64,000 nt of DNA from Salinibacterium xinjiangense (lineage in GTDB: Bacteria; Actinomycetota; Actinomycetes; Actinomycetales; Microbacteriaceae): positions 124,001 through 188,000 of the forward strand of contig NZ_BMLC01000005.1 in the NCBI RefSeq assembly GCF_014645015.1, in the 5' to 3' direction. Position 1 is the stretch's first letter. The number at the start of each line of letters is the position of its first letter. Positions 17,509 through 26,852 of this stretch are shown piece after piece. Both the position numbers and the translations under genes were made by a program. The notes below the pieces were generated by a model. The model was not told the DNA's origin. It was given only the letters and a program-made list of their open reading frames with translations, and ran no database searches.

Positions 17509-19035
17509 ATGCGCGATCTCGACACGCTCACGAGCTGGAACGCGGAATGGCGGGGCCTTCGGGTCGCCGTTCTGGGGCTCGGGGTGAGCGGCTTTGCGGC
17601 CGCCGACACCCTCCTGGAGTTGGGTGCAGAGGTGCTTGTCGTCGCGGCCGCGGCCGGGGACCTGCGTCGCCAGATGCTCGATGTGATCGGCGGACGGTTC
17701 GTGCAGCATCACGGAACCGACACGATCCCGGCGGAGCTGGCTGGCTTCGATGCCGAGCTGGTGATCGTGTCACCGGGGTTCGGTCTCGATCACCCCCTCA
17801 TCGCCTGGGCTTCGGCTGGCGGCATCCCGATCTGGGGCGACATCGAGCTCGCCTGGCGCTTGCGTGACAAGCTGCGCAGCCCCGCGGAGTGGATCGCTGT
17901 CACCGGCACCAACGGCAAGACAACCACGGTGCAACTGACCACCCATCTCCTGGTCGCCGGTGGCCTTCGTGCCGTGCCTGCCGGCAATATCGGTGTGCCC
18001 GTGCTTGACGCGATCCGCGACCCGCAGGGCTTCGATGTGATCGTGGTCGAACTGTCAAGTTTCCAGCTGCACTGGATGCCGCGCAGCGGCCCAGGGGCCA
18101 TCGCACCGCTCGCCAGCGTCTGCCTCAACCTCGCCGACGACCATCTCGACTGGCACGGTTCGCGTGAGGCTTACGTGGATGCCAAGGCCACGGTCTACTT
18201 CAACACGAAGATCGCCTGCGTCTATAACCGAGCCGACCTCGCGACGATGCGCATGGTCGAAGACGCGGAGGTGCTCGAGGGATGCCGAGCGGTCGGCTTC
18301 GGGCTCGATACCCCGGGGCCCAGCGACCTCGGAATGGTCGACGGAATCATTATTGATCGAGCATTCCACGAGGATCGCCATAATTCTGCGATCGAACTCA
18401 CCACTCATGGCGAGCTCGCCGCCGTCGGGCTCTCGAGCCCGCACATGCTGGCCAACGTGCTGGCGGCATCCGCGCTCGCGCGGTGCGCCGGTGTGGCTGC
18501 CGAGTCCATCACGGGCGCGCTCACTACCTTCACCATCGATCATCATCGTACGGAGGTGGTCGCCCGGGGCGGGGGAGTGTCCTGGGTTGATGATTCGAAG
18601 GCGACCAACTCCCATGCGGCTGACGCGTCACTGCGTTCGTTCGAGTCCGTGGTGTGGATCGTGGGCGGTCTGCTGAAGGGTGTGGACATTTCCCTGCTCG
18701 TCTCCACGCACGCGGCGAGGCTTCGTGCGGTAGTCGTCATCGGCCTCAACCGTGAACCTGTGGTTGAAGCATTAGCGCGACACGCGCCTCAGGTGCCGGT
18801 GTTCGAAGTGCTCGCAACAGACACTGATGAGGTGATGCCTGAGGCGGTCAAAGCTGCCGCCGGTGTCGCCGTGAACGGCGACACCGTTCTCATGGCTCCG
18901 GCCGCGGCATCTATGGACCAGTTCATCGACTATGCGGACCGCGGCCGGCGATTCGCCGCGGCCGTGAACGATTACCTGGAAGGTGGCGCAGATGACGACC
19001 AGACATCCGCGCGGCCACCCACGGGGACGCCCTAA
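17509..19035 (+). CDS. murD: UDP-N-acetylmuramoylalanine--D-glutamate ligase
   Basis: It adds D-glutamate to UDP-MurNAc-L-alanine. VTGTNGKTTT in the central ATPase domain marks the Mur ligase fold; the N-terminal GLGVSGFAAADTLLELGAEV is the UDP-binding Rossmann segment. The ATG at 17509, two bases after the mraY stop, is preferred over an in-frame ATG at 17491 that would overlap mraY by 16 nt; neither has a clear ribosome binding site. The length of 508 residues is typical for Actinobacteria. The 3' end overlaps ftsW by 44 nt. Confidence 0.93.
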   Translation: MRDLDTLTSWNAEWRGLRVAVLGLGVSGFAAADTLLELGAEVLVVAAAAGDLRRQMLDVIGGRFVQHHGTDTIPAELAGFDAELVIVSPGFGLDHPLIAWASAGGIPIWGDIELAWRLRDKLRSPAEWIAVTGTNGKTTTVQLTTHLLVAGGLRAVPAGNIGVPVLDAIRDPQGFDVIVVELSSFQLHWMPRSGPGAIAPLASVCLNLADDHLDWHGSREAYVDAKATVYFNTKIACVYNRADLATMRMVEDAEVLEGCRAVGFGLDTPGPSDLGMVDGIIIDRAFHEDRHNSAIELTTHGELAAVGLSSPHMLANVLAASALARCAGVAAESITGALTTFTIDHHRTEVVARGGGVSWVDDSKATNSHAADASLRSFESVVWIVGGLLKGVDISLLVSTHAARLRAVVVIGLNREPVVEALARHAPQVPVFEVLATDTDEVMPEAVKAAAGVAVNGDTVLMAPAAASMDQFIDYADRGRRFAAAVNDYLEGGADDDQTSARPPTGTP

Positions 19036-20269
19036 CCCCCAGTCCGGGCCCGGCCCGTCGACTGCCAGGATCCCTTTGCGCCGCATTTTCGCCGCTGAGA
19101 ACAGCAACTACTTCCTCCTTTTCGGCGTCACCCTGTTTCTCGTCATCTTCGGCCTCGTCATGGTGCTGTCGTCCTCTACGATCGAGTCGTACATCGCCGA
19201 GCAGGGCTTCTTCGGCCGTTTTGCACGGCAGGGACTGTTCGCGGTCATCGGTATCCCGCTGATGCTCGTTGCATCGCGCCTGCCCGCGGTTTTCTGGAGA
19301 AAATGGGCATGGCCGGCACTTCTCATCGGAGGCGGTTTACAACTGTTGGTTTTCGTCCCCGGAATCGGCATCGTCTCCGGTGGTAACCGAAACTGGATCG
19401 CAATCGGCGGGTTCACCGCCCAACCGTCGGAGTTTGTCAAAATCGCCCTGATCGTCTGGGTCGCCTGGATCCTCTCCACCAAGCAGAGTGTTCTGGAGGA
19501 CTGGCGCCACGTCCTTCTCCCGATCGCACCGATCTCGGCCGCAGCGATCGGCTTCGTACTCATCGGCGGCGACCTCGGAACCGCTGCAGTGATGATCCTC
19601 ATCCTGTTTGGGCTCCTCTACTTCGGGGGAGTCAGGTTCAGGTTCCTCGCCGTCGGCGCCGCAGCGGTTGCGGTGCTCGCCTACCTGTTCTCCAAGGCGA
19701 ACTCCTCCCGCACCTCGCGTATCGAGATCTGGCTGAATGGATGCACGGCCGACGACTACTCCGGATACTGCTGGCAGCCCGAGCACGCCAACTGGGCTCT
19801 CGCCGCCGGGGGATGGTTCGGCAAAGGGCTCGGCAACTCCGTCGCGAAGTGGAACTGGTTGCCTGCAGCAAGCAGCGACTACATCTTCGCGATCATCGGG
19901 GAAGAGCTCGGCCTGATCGGCGCCATTGTTGTGCTGGTCTTGTTCATCGTTCTGGCTATCGCTTTCGTGAGGATCATCCGCGCGAGCACAGACAGTTTTG
20001 CCCGCATCGTTACCTCCGGCGTGATGGTCTGGGTCATCGGACAGGCATTCGTCAACATCGCGGTGGTGTTGGGCGTGTTGCCGGTGCTGGGGGTTCCACT
20101 GCCGCTGATCTCGGCGGGCGGCACGGCCCTGATCGCCAACCTGCTCGGTATCGGCATCGTGCTCTCGTTTGCTCGAACGACACGAGCGTTTCCAGAGCCC
20201 ACCATCGAGCAGAGCCCGGCTGAGCGCTCGCGAATGCTCGCCGCTCAGCGACTACGCTCGCGCGTATGA
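18992..20269 (+). CDS. ftsW: Peptidoglycan glycosyltransferase FtsW
   Basis: This SEDS-family polymerase makes septal glycan strands from lipid II together with FtsI. About ten transmembrane helices follow a basic cytoplasmic N-terminus. Conserved SEDS features include the loop GGNRNWI near 130 and the region PEHANWALAAGGWFGKGLGNS with the late-loop motif DYIFAIIGEELG. The ATG at 18992 has GGAAGG at a good distance; a GTG nine bases earlier is possible. It overlaps murD upstream and murG downstream (ATGA), so the group is translationally coupled. Confidence 0.93.
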   Translation: MTTRHPRGHPRGRPNPQSGPGPSTARIPLRRIFAAENSNYFLLFGVTLFLVIFGLVMVLSSSTIESYIAEQGFFGRFARQGLFAVIGIPLMLVASRLPAVFWRKWAWPALLIGGGLQLLVFVPGIGIVSGGNRNWIAIGGFTAQPSEFVKIALIVWVAWILSTKQSVLEDWRHVLLPIAPISAAAIGFVLIGGDLGTAAVMILILFGLLYFGGVRFRFLAVGAAAVAVLAYLFSKANSSRTSRIEIWLNGCTADDYSGYCWQPEHANWALAAGGWFGKGLGNSVAKWNWLPAASSDYIFAIIGEELGLIGAIVVLVLFIVLAIAFVRIIRASTDSFARIVTSGVMVWVIGQAFVNIAVVLGVLPVLGVPLPLISAGGTALIANLLGIGIVLSFARTTRAFPEPTIEQSPAERSRMLAAQRLRSRV

Positions 20270-21345
20270 CCACATACCTCCTGGCGGGCGGTGGAACCGC
20301 GGGCCACGTCAACCCGCTGCTTGCTGTAGCCGACCGATTGCGTGAACGAGAGCCTGGATCCACTGTGCTCGTGCTCGGCACGCGGGAGGGGCTCGAGGCC
20401 AGGCTGGTTCCCGAGCGGGGCTACGAACTGCTCACGATCGACCGAGTGCCCATGCCTCGACGACCAAATGCGAAAGCGCTCGAGTTTCCGCGCGCTCTCC
20501 GGGGCACGATCGATGCCGTCAGGAAGATCATCGTCGATCATTCGGTGGACGTCGTCGTCGGATTCGGGGGCTACGTCTCGGCGCCCGCATATCTTGCTGC
20601 CAGGGCCGAACACGTTCCGCTGGCGATCCATGAGGCGAACGCGCGACCGGGACTGGCGAACCGGATGGGGGCGATGTTCACACCCTTCGTCGGCGTGGCA
20701 TTCGAGGGCACGAAGATCAGGGGTGGCAGGTTCGTCGGTATGCCGCTTCGACGTGAGATCGAGCAACTCGACAGGTTCGAGGCACGCGGGGAGGGCATCC
20801 GCCTCTTCGGCCTGGATGGGGGAAAGCCGACGCTGCTGGTCACGGGAGGATCGTCGGGAGCCAGGAGTATCAACGCCACGATCTCCGAGTCGATCACCCT
20901 CATCCTCGGTGCAGGCTGGCAGGTCATCCACGTCACCGGGGAGTATCGCGATACCGTCATCGACCCGAAGCTCGCGGGCTACGTCGTCGTCAAATACATG
21001 GATCGAATGGATCTCGCGCTCGGTGTCGCCGACCTGGCGCTGGGACGATCAGGCACCTCCACCGTTGCCGAGGCGGCGGCGCTCGGCATTCCCGCCGTGT
21101 TCGTGCCGTATCCGGTAGGTAATGGAGAGCAGCGCCTCAATGCTCGCGGTGCCGTGGCTGCCGGCGGTGCCATCCTCGTCCGTGACTCGGCATTCACGCC
21201 GGAGTGGGTCGCTGACCAACTGGTGCCATTGCTGCGCGACCGGGCGACGGTCGCCGAGATGGCGGTTCGGATGTCAACCACGGGCGCTCTCGACGGAACC
21301 GACAGGATGGTCGAGCTCATCGGCCGCGCCCTCGCGTCCAAATAG
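20266..21345 (+). CDS. murG: UDP-GlcNAc--lipid I N-acetylglucosaminyltransferase
   Basis: It converts lipid I to lipid II at the cytoplasmic membrane face. The N-terminal motif LLAGGGTAGHVNPLLAVA is the diagnostic glycine-rich loop of GT28 MurG, and VTGGSSGARSIN opens the C-terminal domain. The C-terminal GRSGTSTVAEAAALGIPAVF is the UDP-GlcNAc binding segment. The length of 359 residues is normal. The ATG overlaps the ftsW stop by 4 nt. Confidence 0.95.
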   Translation: MTTYLLAGGGTAGHVNPLLAVADRLREREPGSTVLVLGTREGLEARLVPERGYELLTIDRVPMPRRPNAKALEFPRALRGTIDAVRKIIVDHSVDVVVGFGGYVSAPAYLAARAEHVPLAIHEANARPGLANRMGAMFTPFVGVAFEGTKIRGGRFVGMPLRREIEQLDRFEARGEGIRLFGLDGGKPTLLVTGGSSGARSINATISESITLILGAGWQVIHVTGEYRDTVIDPKLAGYVVVKYMDRMDLALGVADLALGRSGTSTVAEAAALGIPAVFVPYPVGNGEQRLNARGAVAAGGAILVRDSAFTPEWVADQLVPLLRDRATVAEMAVRMSTTGALDGTDRMVELIGRALASK

Positions 21346-21356
21346 CGTCGACGGGG

Positions 21357-21362
21357 TAAAAT
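21357..21362 (+). promoter_or_regulatory. -10 box of an internal leaderless promoter before murC
   Basis: TAAAAT lies 7 nt before the murC ATG. No ribosome binding site is present, which suggests that murC onward is also transcribed from its own start inside the dcw cluster. Confidence 0.55.
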
Positions 21363-21369
21363 CAGGCCA

Positions 21370-22770
21370 ATGATCCATCCTGACCTCACCATGGCGTTGC
21401 CCACGAAACTGGGTGCCGTGCATTTCACGGGTATCGGCGGTAGCGGGATGAGCGGTATCGCGAGGCTTTTCCTCTCCGCGGGTCACACCGTCACCGGGTC
21501 AGACCGTTCGGAAAACCACAACACGACTGGCCTGCGTGACCTGGGTGCGACGGTGTTCATCGGTCACGACGCTGCCAATGTGGGCGCAGCGAATGCGCTC
21601 GTCTACACCGGTGCGCTCTGGCCAGACAATCCCGAGTACCTCGAGGCGGTCCGCCGCGGCATCCCTGTGCTCCACCGGTCACAGGCGCTGGCCTGGCTGA
21701 TCAACCACAAACGGCTGGTCTCCGTGGCTGGTGCGCATGGCAAGACGACATCCACCGGCATGATCATCACCGCGATGCTCGCTCTCGATGCTTCTCCGAG
21801 CTTCGTCAACGGGGGAGTGATCCAGTCTCTCGGCGTCAGCTCGTCGTTTGGTGAGGGGGAGCTCTTCATCGTGGAGGCCGACGAATCCGATGGATCGTTC
21901 CTGCTGTACGACACGGCCGTGGCGCTCATCACGAATGTCGACGCAGACCACCTCGACCACTACGGCAGCCATGACGCGTTCGACGCTGCCTTCGTGACGT
22001 TTGCCGAGCGTGCGAAAGAGCTCGTGGTGGTGTCCAGCGACGACCCGGGTGCGGTGAGGGTGACGGGCATGCTCGACCATCGCCGTGTGCTGACATTCGG
22101 TGAGGATGCCGCGGCCGATGTGCGCCTGCATTCCGTGGTCACCGACGGCCCCGTCGCCTTCCAGCTTTCGTGGCAGGGGCAGGATTACCCAGCCACTCTC
22201 ACCATTCCCGGTCACCATAACGCGCTCAACGCGGCCGGGGCGTTCGCGGTGCTCGTCGGGTTGGGTTTTGACCCGACGAAATCTTTGGACGGTATCGCGA
22301 CATTCGCGGGCACCGAACGCCGGTTCGAGCTTCACGGCACGGTGCGTGGCGTGCGGGTTTACGACGACTACGCGCACCATCCGACCGAGGTTGCCGCCGC
22401 ACTCAGCGCAGCACGCAGCGTGGTGGGTGGCGGCAGGATCATCGCCGTGCACCAGCCCCACCTTTACAGCCGGACGCGTGACATGGCCGGGGAATTCGCT
22501 GAGGCATACGAACAGCTCGCCGACCACACGATTGTGCTCGATGTGTTCGGTGCCAGGGAAGATCCGATCCCCGGGGTGACGGGAGCGACTGTCTCTGAGC
22601 TGTTCACCGATCAGGGCAGGGTGGATTACCTGCCCGACTGGCAGCAGGCTGCCGACCGGGCAGCCGAGATCGCTCGTGATGGCGACCTCATCATGACCCT
22701 CAGTTGTGGGGACGTCTACCGCATAGTTCCCCAGCTTTTGTCGTCCCTCGATGAGATCAGGCGGGGTTAG
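21370..22770 (+). CDS. murC: UDP-N-acetylmuramate--L-alanine ligase
   Basis: It attaches L-alanine to UDP-MurNAc, the first Mur ligase step. The N-terminal [15 protein letters not shown] is the UDP-binding loop typical of MurC and [13 protein letters not shown] is the ATP-binding P-loop. DDYAHHPTE is the MurC-specific C-terminal motif. The length of 466 residues is typical. It sits 24 nt after murG and 3 nt before ftsQ, and may have its own leaderless promoter. Confidence 0.95.
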   Translation: MIHPDLTMALPTKLGAVHFTGIGGSGMSGIARLFLSAGHTVTGSDRSENHNTTGLRDLGATVFIGHDAANVGAANALVYTGALWPDNPEYLEAVRRGIPVLHRSQALAWLINHKRLVSVAGAHGKTTSTGMIITAMLALDASPSFVNGGVIQSLGVSSSFGEGELFIVEADESDGSFLLYDTAVALITNVDADHLDHYGSHDAFDAAFVTFAERAKELVVVSSDDPGAVRVTGMLDHRRVLTFGEDAAADVRLHSVVTDGPVAFQLSWQGQDYPATLTIPGHHNALNAAGAFAVLVGLGFDPTKSLDGIATFAGTERRFELHGTVRGVRVYDDYAHHPTEVAAALSAARSVVGGGRIIAVHQPHLYSRTRDMAGEFAEAYEQLADHTIVLDVFGAREDPIPGVTGATVSELFTDQGRVDYLPDWQQAADRAAEIARDGDLIMTLSCGDVYRIVPQLLSSLDEIRRG

Positions 22771-22773
22771 CCG

Positions 22774-23814
22774 GTGAAACGCCCTGACGGCTTCGATCCG
22801 AAGCCCAGCGAACCGCCACCACGACGTAAGCGACTCTCCGCGTCATTTCCGTCGGCACAGCCGACACCCGCCCCCCAGCGCACACCTGTCGCGGTGCGAC
22901 GGCCAGTGGCCAGCGCTCCGGTGGGCGCTCCACCGGCACCGATCGCTCGGGAGACGATTCGGGAGACACCAAAACCGAACCGACAAGAGCGTTCTCCCCG
23001 GATATCCCGAGGTGCTTCGCGACGCGCTGCGCGACCGGATGCCTCAACCCGAGCCGACATGCGACGCGCGGCTCGCGAGCGACGCAGGTTCGAGCGAGCC
23101 GAGGTCAGGCGCTTCACCCGTCGTGCCCGCAACCGGAACATCGGTTTCGCCGTCGCGGGCGCACTGTTGGCGACAGTGATCGGACTGATTTTTGCTGCCG
23201 TCTACTCGCCGATCCTTGCTCTGCGCACCATCACGGTCGACGGCACATCACGCATCGATGCCGCCGAAGTTCAGACGGCTGTCGAGGGGCAGCTCGGAAC
23301 GCCGCTCGCGTTGCTCGACCATGACGCGATCACGAAGGATCTCACGGTGTTTCCGCTGATCCGCAGCTACGTGACCGAGATAGTGCCGCCCGACACTCTT
23401 CGCATCCACATCACCGAGCGCGCGCCGGTCGGTTCGGTGAAGGCGGGCGCCATCTACGAACTCGTCGACCCGGCCGGAATCGTTCTCCAGCAATCGGCGG
23501 AGCGCATCGCCGGAGTTCCGATCCTGAACGTGCCGAGCGGCGACCTTACCGGGCCGGCTTTCTCGTCGATGGTGGCAGTCCTGCTGGCTCTTCCTCCGGA
23601 GACCCTCGCGCAGGTCGACAGCGTCACCGCCAGCACCCAGGATGATGTGGCGCTCGTGTTGACGGGTGTTGGACAGGGCGTCACGTGGGGAAGCGCCGAT
23701 GATTCGGTGCGCAAAGCGAGCCTGCTAAAAGCACTGATCGGACTTACGGATCCGAATCAGCCCGGAGTGTTCGACGTGTCTGCGCCGGGCAACGGAATTT
23801 TCCGCCCCAGCTGA
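22774..23814 (+). CDS. ftsQ: Cell division protein FtsQ
   Basis: This bitopic divisome protein links FtsL/FtsB to FtsW/FtsI. The first 120 residues are cytoplasmic, rich in Pro and Arg and of low complexity. One transmembrane helix (about 124-146) is followed by the POTRA domain, beginning ILALRTITVDGTSRIDAAEV, and the FtsQ/DivIB domain. It starts at GTG three bases after the murC stop. The long Arg-rich tail is common in Actinobacteria. The length is 346 residues. Confidence 0.9.
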   Translation: MKRPDGFDPKPSEPPPRRKRLSASFPSAQPTPAPQRTPVAVRRPVASAPVGAPPAPIARETIRETPKPNRQERSPRISRGASRRAARPDASTRADMRRAARERRRFERAEVRRFTRRARNRNIGFAVAGALLATVIGLIFAAVYSPILALRTITVDGTSRIDAAEVQTAVEGQLGTPLALLDHDAITKDLTVFPLIRSYVTEIVPPDTLRIHITERAPVGSVKAGAIYELVDPAGIVLQQSAERIAGVPILNVPSGDLTGPAFSSMVAVLLALPPETLAQVDSVTASTQDDVALVLTGVGQGVTWGSADDSVRKASLLKALIGLTDPNQPGVFDVSAPGNGIFRPS

Positions 23815-23939
23815 TGCTGCCGCGGCGGGGCCGTTGCGCGACATTCGGGCATGCACATGCGACACGCTGGCACTGTTGCGCTCTGTGCGGTCATGGTCGA
23901 CCTACTCTCAACACAGGAAATGCATACTGAGCATAACTT

Positions 23940-23960
23940 TATACCTCAACTAGAGGTTTA
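23940..23960 (+). promoter_or_regulatory. Inverted repeat in the ftsZ upstream region
   Basis: TATACCTC and GAGGTTTA form an 8-bp inverted repeat with one mismatch around a 5-nt centre, 51 nt before ftsZ. It is AT-rich against a GC-rich background and looks like an operator or promoter element. TAGAGT at 23959-23964 could be a -10 box. No regulator can be named. Confidence 0.45.
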
Positions 23961-24010
23961 GAGTCTGCAACGGGCAGAGTGTGCAGCGCAGTGGCAGCGG
24001 AGGCCGGAAC

Positions 24011-25171
24011 GTGACATCAAACCAGAACTACCTGGCGGTAATCAAGGTAGTAGGCATCGGTGGTGGCGGAGTAAACGCCGTCAACCGCATGATCGAGCTC
24101 GGCCTTCGTGGCGTCGAGTTCATTGCCATCAACACGGATGCCCAGGCACTGCTGATGAGCGATGCCGACGTCAAACTCGATGTCGGTCGCGAACTCACGC
24201 GCGGGCTCGGTGCTGGCGCTGACCCCGAAGTCGGCCGTCGTGCCGCCGAGGACCATGCCGAAGAGATCGAAGAGGCGCTGGCTGGCGCTGACATGGTCTT
24301 CGTCACTGCGGGGGAGGGCGGTGGAACCGGTACCGGAGGCGCGCCAGTGGTCGCGCGCATCGCAAAGTCGATCGGCGCCCTGACGATCGGTGTCGTGACA
24401 AAGCCCTTCGGGTTCGAGGGAAAGCGTCGTTCTTCCCAGGCTGAGGTCGGTGTAGAGAACCTGAAGAACGAGGTTGACACTCTCATCGTCGTGCCCAACG
24501 ATCGCTTGCTCGAGATCAGCGATCGCGGCATCAGCATGCTCGAAGCGTTCGCCACCGCAGACCAGGTGCTGCTCGCCGGTGTGCAGGGCATCACCGACCT
24601 GATCACCACACCCGGGCTCATCAACCTCGACTTCGCCGACGTCAAGTCGGTCATGCAGGGTGCCGGCTCGGCTCTTATGGGTATCGGCTCGGCCCGCGGT
24701 GCGGATCGCGCCATCAAGGCCGCCGAACTCGCCGTGGCTTCTCCGCTGCTCGAAGCGTCGATCGAGGGCGCCCACGGAGTGTTGCTGTCAATCCAGGGTG
24801 GCTCGAACCTGGGAATCTTCGAGATCAATGATGCAGCCAGGCTGGTCCAGGAAGCCGTGCATCCTGAGGCGAACATCATCTTCGGTGCGGTCATCGACGA
24901 CACCCTCGGTGACGAGGTGCGTGTAACAGTGATCGCGGCCGGATTCGACGGGGGCACCCCGCAGGCGAAGCCCGGCGAGGTTCGGCGCACAAACTACGTG
25001 ATCCCCGAAGCCGGGGCAACCGGAGCCACCGTTGACGCGACAGATTTCAAGCCACCACTGGCAGAAACCCAGCCGTGGTCACCAGAGCCGAGTCTCGTGC
25101 GGGCAGCGCCTGTCGACCGCAGCTTTGACGACGATGAGTCCGACCTCGACATCCCCGACTTCCTCAAGTAG
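24011..25171 (+). CDS. ftsZ: Cell division GTPase FtsZ
   Basis: This tubulin-like GTPase polymerises into the Z-ring. The N-terminal [15 protein letters not shown] and the tubulin signature [11 protein letters not shown] are intact. The C-terminal peptide [14 protein letters not shown] is the docking tail for SepF and other partners. The frame is open to an earlier ATG at 23981, but GTG 24011 has GGAGG at the right distance and begins where homologues do (386 residues). The gene is separated from ftsQ by about 200 nt that contain an inverted repeat, so it probably has its own promoters. Confidence 0.96.
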   Translation: MTSNQNYLAVIKVVGIGGGGVNAVNRMIELGLRGVEFIAINTDAQALLMSDADVKLDVGRELTRGLGAGADPEVGRRAAEDHAEEIEEALAGADMVFVTAGEGGGTGTGGAPVVARIAKSIGALTIGVVTKPFGFEGKRRSSQAEVGVENLKNEVDTLIVVPNDRLLEISDRGISMLEAFATADQVLLAGVQGITDLITTPGLINLDFADVKSVMQGAGSALMGIGSARGADRAIKAAELAVASPLLEASIEGAHGVLLSIQGGSNLGIFEINDAARLVQEAVHPEANIIFGAVIDDTLGDEVRVTVIAAGFDGGTPQAKPGEVRRTNYVIPEAGATGATVDATDFKPPLAETQPWSPEPSLVRAAPVDRSFDDDESDLDIPDFLK

Positions 25172-25177
25172 ACGTCG

Positions 25178-25852
25178 GTGACCGCAATGGCGTCGCTGGC
25201 TGAACGGCTTGACGCGGTGCGCGAGGGTGTTGCGGACGCCGCGCGAGAGGCGAACCGTGACGTCGCCGATGTGACGACCATCGTGGTCACCAAGTTTCAT
25301 CCGGCATCCATGGTGCGGGAGCTGCATGACCTGGGTGTGCGGGATTTCGGGGAATCCCGCCACCAGGAGGCACAGCCCAAAATCGCGGAACTGCACGAAC
25401 TCGAGGCGAGCTGGCACTTCATCGGCCAGCTGCAGTCGAAGAAGGCGCGCCAGGTGGCGACATACATCGACGTGATCCATTCGGTGGATAGGGATTCCCT
25501 GGCCGTCGCTCTCGCCGGCAATTCGCTCGACGTGTTCATCCAGGTGAACCTGACGGACGATCCGGGCCGCGGCGGCGTTGATCCCGATGGCATCCATCAC
25601 CTGGCCGAGCAGCTGCTCGCAGCGGAGGGCGTGGAGCTTCGAGGCCTGATGGCGGTAGCGCCGCTGGGCCGCGAACCGCGACAGGCGTTCGCCACCGTCA
25701 GGGAACTGTCAGAACGACTCAGATCAGTCGCTCCGCGGGCTGACGCCCTGTCGATAGGCATGTCCGGCGACTACCGCGAAGCAATACTCGAAGGCGCGAC
25801 ACACCTGCGCATTGGCACGGCAATCACGGGCAATCGGCCCGCACCCGGTTAA
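25178..25852 (+). CDS. YggS-family pyridoxal phosphate homeostasis protein
   Basis: This single-domain PLP-binding protein (PLPBP/YggS) buffers pyridoxal phosphate rather than acting as a typical enzyme. The PLP lysine lies in VTKFHPAS (Lys39) and the phosphate-binding segment is SIGMSGDYREAI near the C-terminus, followed by LRIGTAI. The length of 224 residues is normal. It starts at GTG 6 nt after ftsZ and precedes sepF, the common actinobacterial order ftsZ-yggS-sepF. Confidence 0.9.
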   Translation: MTAMASLAERLDAVREGVADAAREANRDVADVTTIVVTKFHPASMVRELHDLGVRDFGESRHQEAQPKIAELHELEASWHFIGQLQSKKARQVATYIDVIHSVDRDSLAVALAGNSLDVFIQVNLTDDPGRGGVDPDGIHHLAEQLLAAEGVELRGLMAVAPLGREPRQAFATVRELSERLRSVAPRADALSIGMSGDYREAILEGATHLRIGTAITGNRPAPG

Positions 25853-25888
25853 TCTCAACATACAAGCTTCACCACTCGGAGGAATAAA

Positions 25889-26356
25889 ATGGCAAATCCA
25901 CTGCGCAAGACCATGGTCTACCTGGGCCTCGCGGATGAGGACTACGACTACGAGCAGGCACCGTCTGCTCCGGTCGCGCCGGTGGCCCACCACACCCCGA
26001 CTCCGGCGGCCAATCGCGCCCCGGTCACGCCCATGCGTCGCTCCGGCAATGCGCGGCCGGCTGTCACAGAGATGAATGAGATCCTGACGGTGCATCCGCG
26101 CCAGTACAAGGATGCCCAGGTCATCGCCGAGAACTTCCGTGAGGGTATCCCGGTCATCATCAACCTGTCGCAGATGAGCGAGCCGGATGCTCGTCGACTC
26201 ATCGACTTCGCGAGTGGCCTGTCGCAGGGGCTGTACGGAAAGATCGAGCGCGTGACGAGCAAGGTCTTCCTGTTGTCGCCGGCTCACGTGGCCGTGAGTG
26301 GCGACCACGCTGAGGCCGAGTCCGACGTTGACGCATCGTTCTTCGCGCAGCAGTAA
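25889..26356 (+). CDS. sepF: Cell division protein SepF
   Basis: It anchors FtsZ filaments to the membrane; in Actinobacteria, which lack FtsA, it is the main tether. The N-terminus [14 protein letters not shown] is the membrane-targeting amphipathic helix. A flexible Pro/Ala linker (about 27-60) leads to the C-terminal SepF domain with [17 protein letters not shown] and a closing FLLSPAHV. A clear CGGAGGA ribosome binding site precedes the ATG. Its stop codon is also part of a -10 box for the next gene. Confidence 0.93.
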   Translation: MANPLRKTMVYLGLADEDYDYEQAPSAPVAPVAHHTPTPAANRAPVTPMRRSGNARPAVTEMNEILTVHPRQYKDAQVIAENFREGIPVIINLSQMSEPDARRLIDFASGLSQGLYGKIERVTSKVFLLSPAHVAVSGDHAEAESDVDASFFAQQ

Positions 26357-26359
26357 ACT
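26354..26359 (+). promoter_or_regulatory. -10 box of a leaderless promoter for yggT, overlapping the sepF stop
   Basis: TAAACT uses the sepF stop codon TAA as its first three bases and ends 6 nt before the GTG start of the next gene, with no ribosome binding site. Confidence 0.5.
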
Positions 26360-26365
26360 GTAAGT

Positions 26366-26671
26366 GTGACCACAGTTTCACCCGTCTCCATCATCGCCCT
26401 GATCCTGACATTGGCCCTGACGATCTTCATCGTCGTTATGTGGGCCCGATTCATTCTTGATCTGGCTCGCACGTTCGCGCGACGCTGGCGGCCCCAGGGT
26501 TTCACGCTGGTGATAGCCGAAGCGGTCTTCGTCATCACAGACCCGCCCATCAAGCTGGTGCGACGGGGAGTTCCACCACTGCGCATCGGCGGGGCGGCAA
26601 TCGACTTCTCCTGGAGCATCGTGATGCTTGCGGCCATCATCCTCAATTCCATCGTCGGCGGATTCATCTGA
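26366..26671 (+). CDS. YggT-family integral membrane protein
   Basis: This 101-residue protein has two hydrophobic helices (about 8-30 and 75-98). Between them is the family pattern ITDPPIKLVRRGVPPLRIGG. YggT proteins regularly follow sepF in Gram-positive bacteria and are thought to take part in division or envelope organisation; their molecular role is unknown. The GTG start has a TAAACT box 6 nt upstream. Confidence 0.85.
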   Translation: MTTVSPVSIIALILTLALTIFIVVMWARFILDLARTFARRWRPQGFTLVIAEAVFVITDPPIKLVRRGVPPLRIGGAAIDFSWSIVMLAAIILNSIVGGFI

Positions 26672-26772
26672 TCGACGGTGGTGATCTCCCGTGGAGTCTG
26701 TCGTTGTACTGTGGGGAGGGAATTCTGTTCGACCACGTGGACAAGACGTGGGTTGCAAACGACCACAGTGCG

Positions 26773-26778
26773 TAGAAT
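26773..26778 (+). promoter_or_regulatory. Candidate -10 box upstream of divIVA
   Basis: TAGAAT lies 74 nt before the divIVA start. A TTGCAA at 26753-26758 is only 14 bp upstream, too close for a standard -35, so the element is tentative. Confidence 0.3.
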
Positions 26779-26852
26779 GGCGTGCGTTGGCTCAACAACA
26801 CGTAGACGTCAAGCGTCTCGCTAACAACAAGAAAGAGTGTGAGGTGGCGGCG

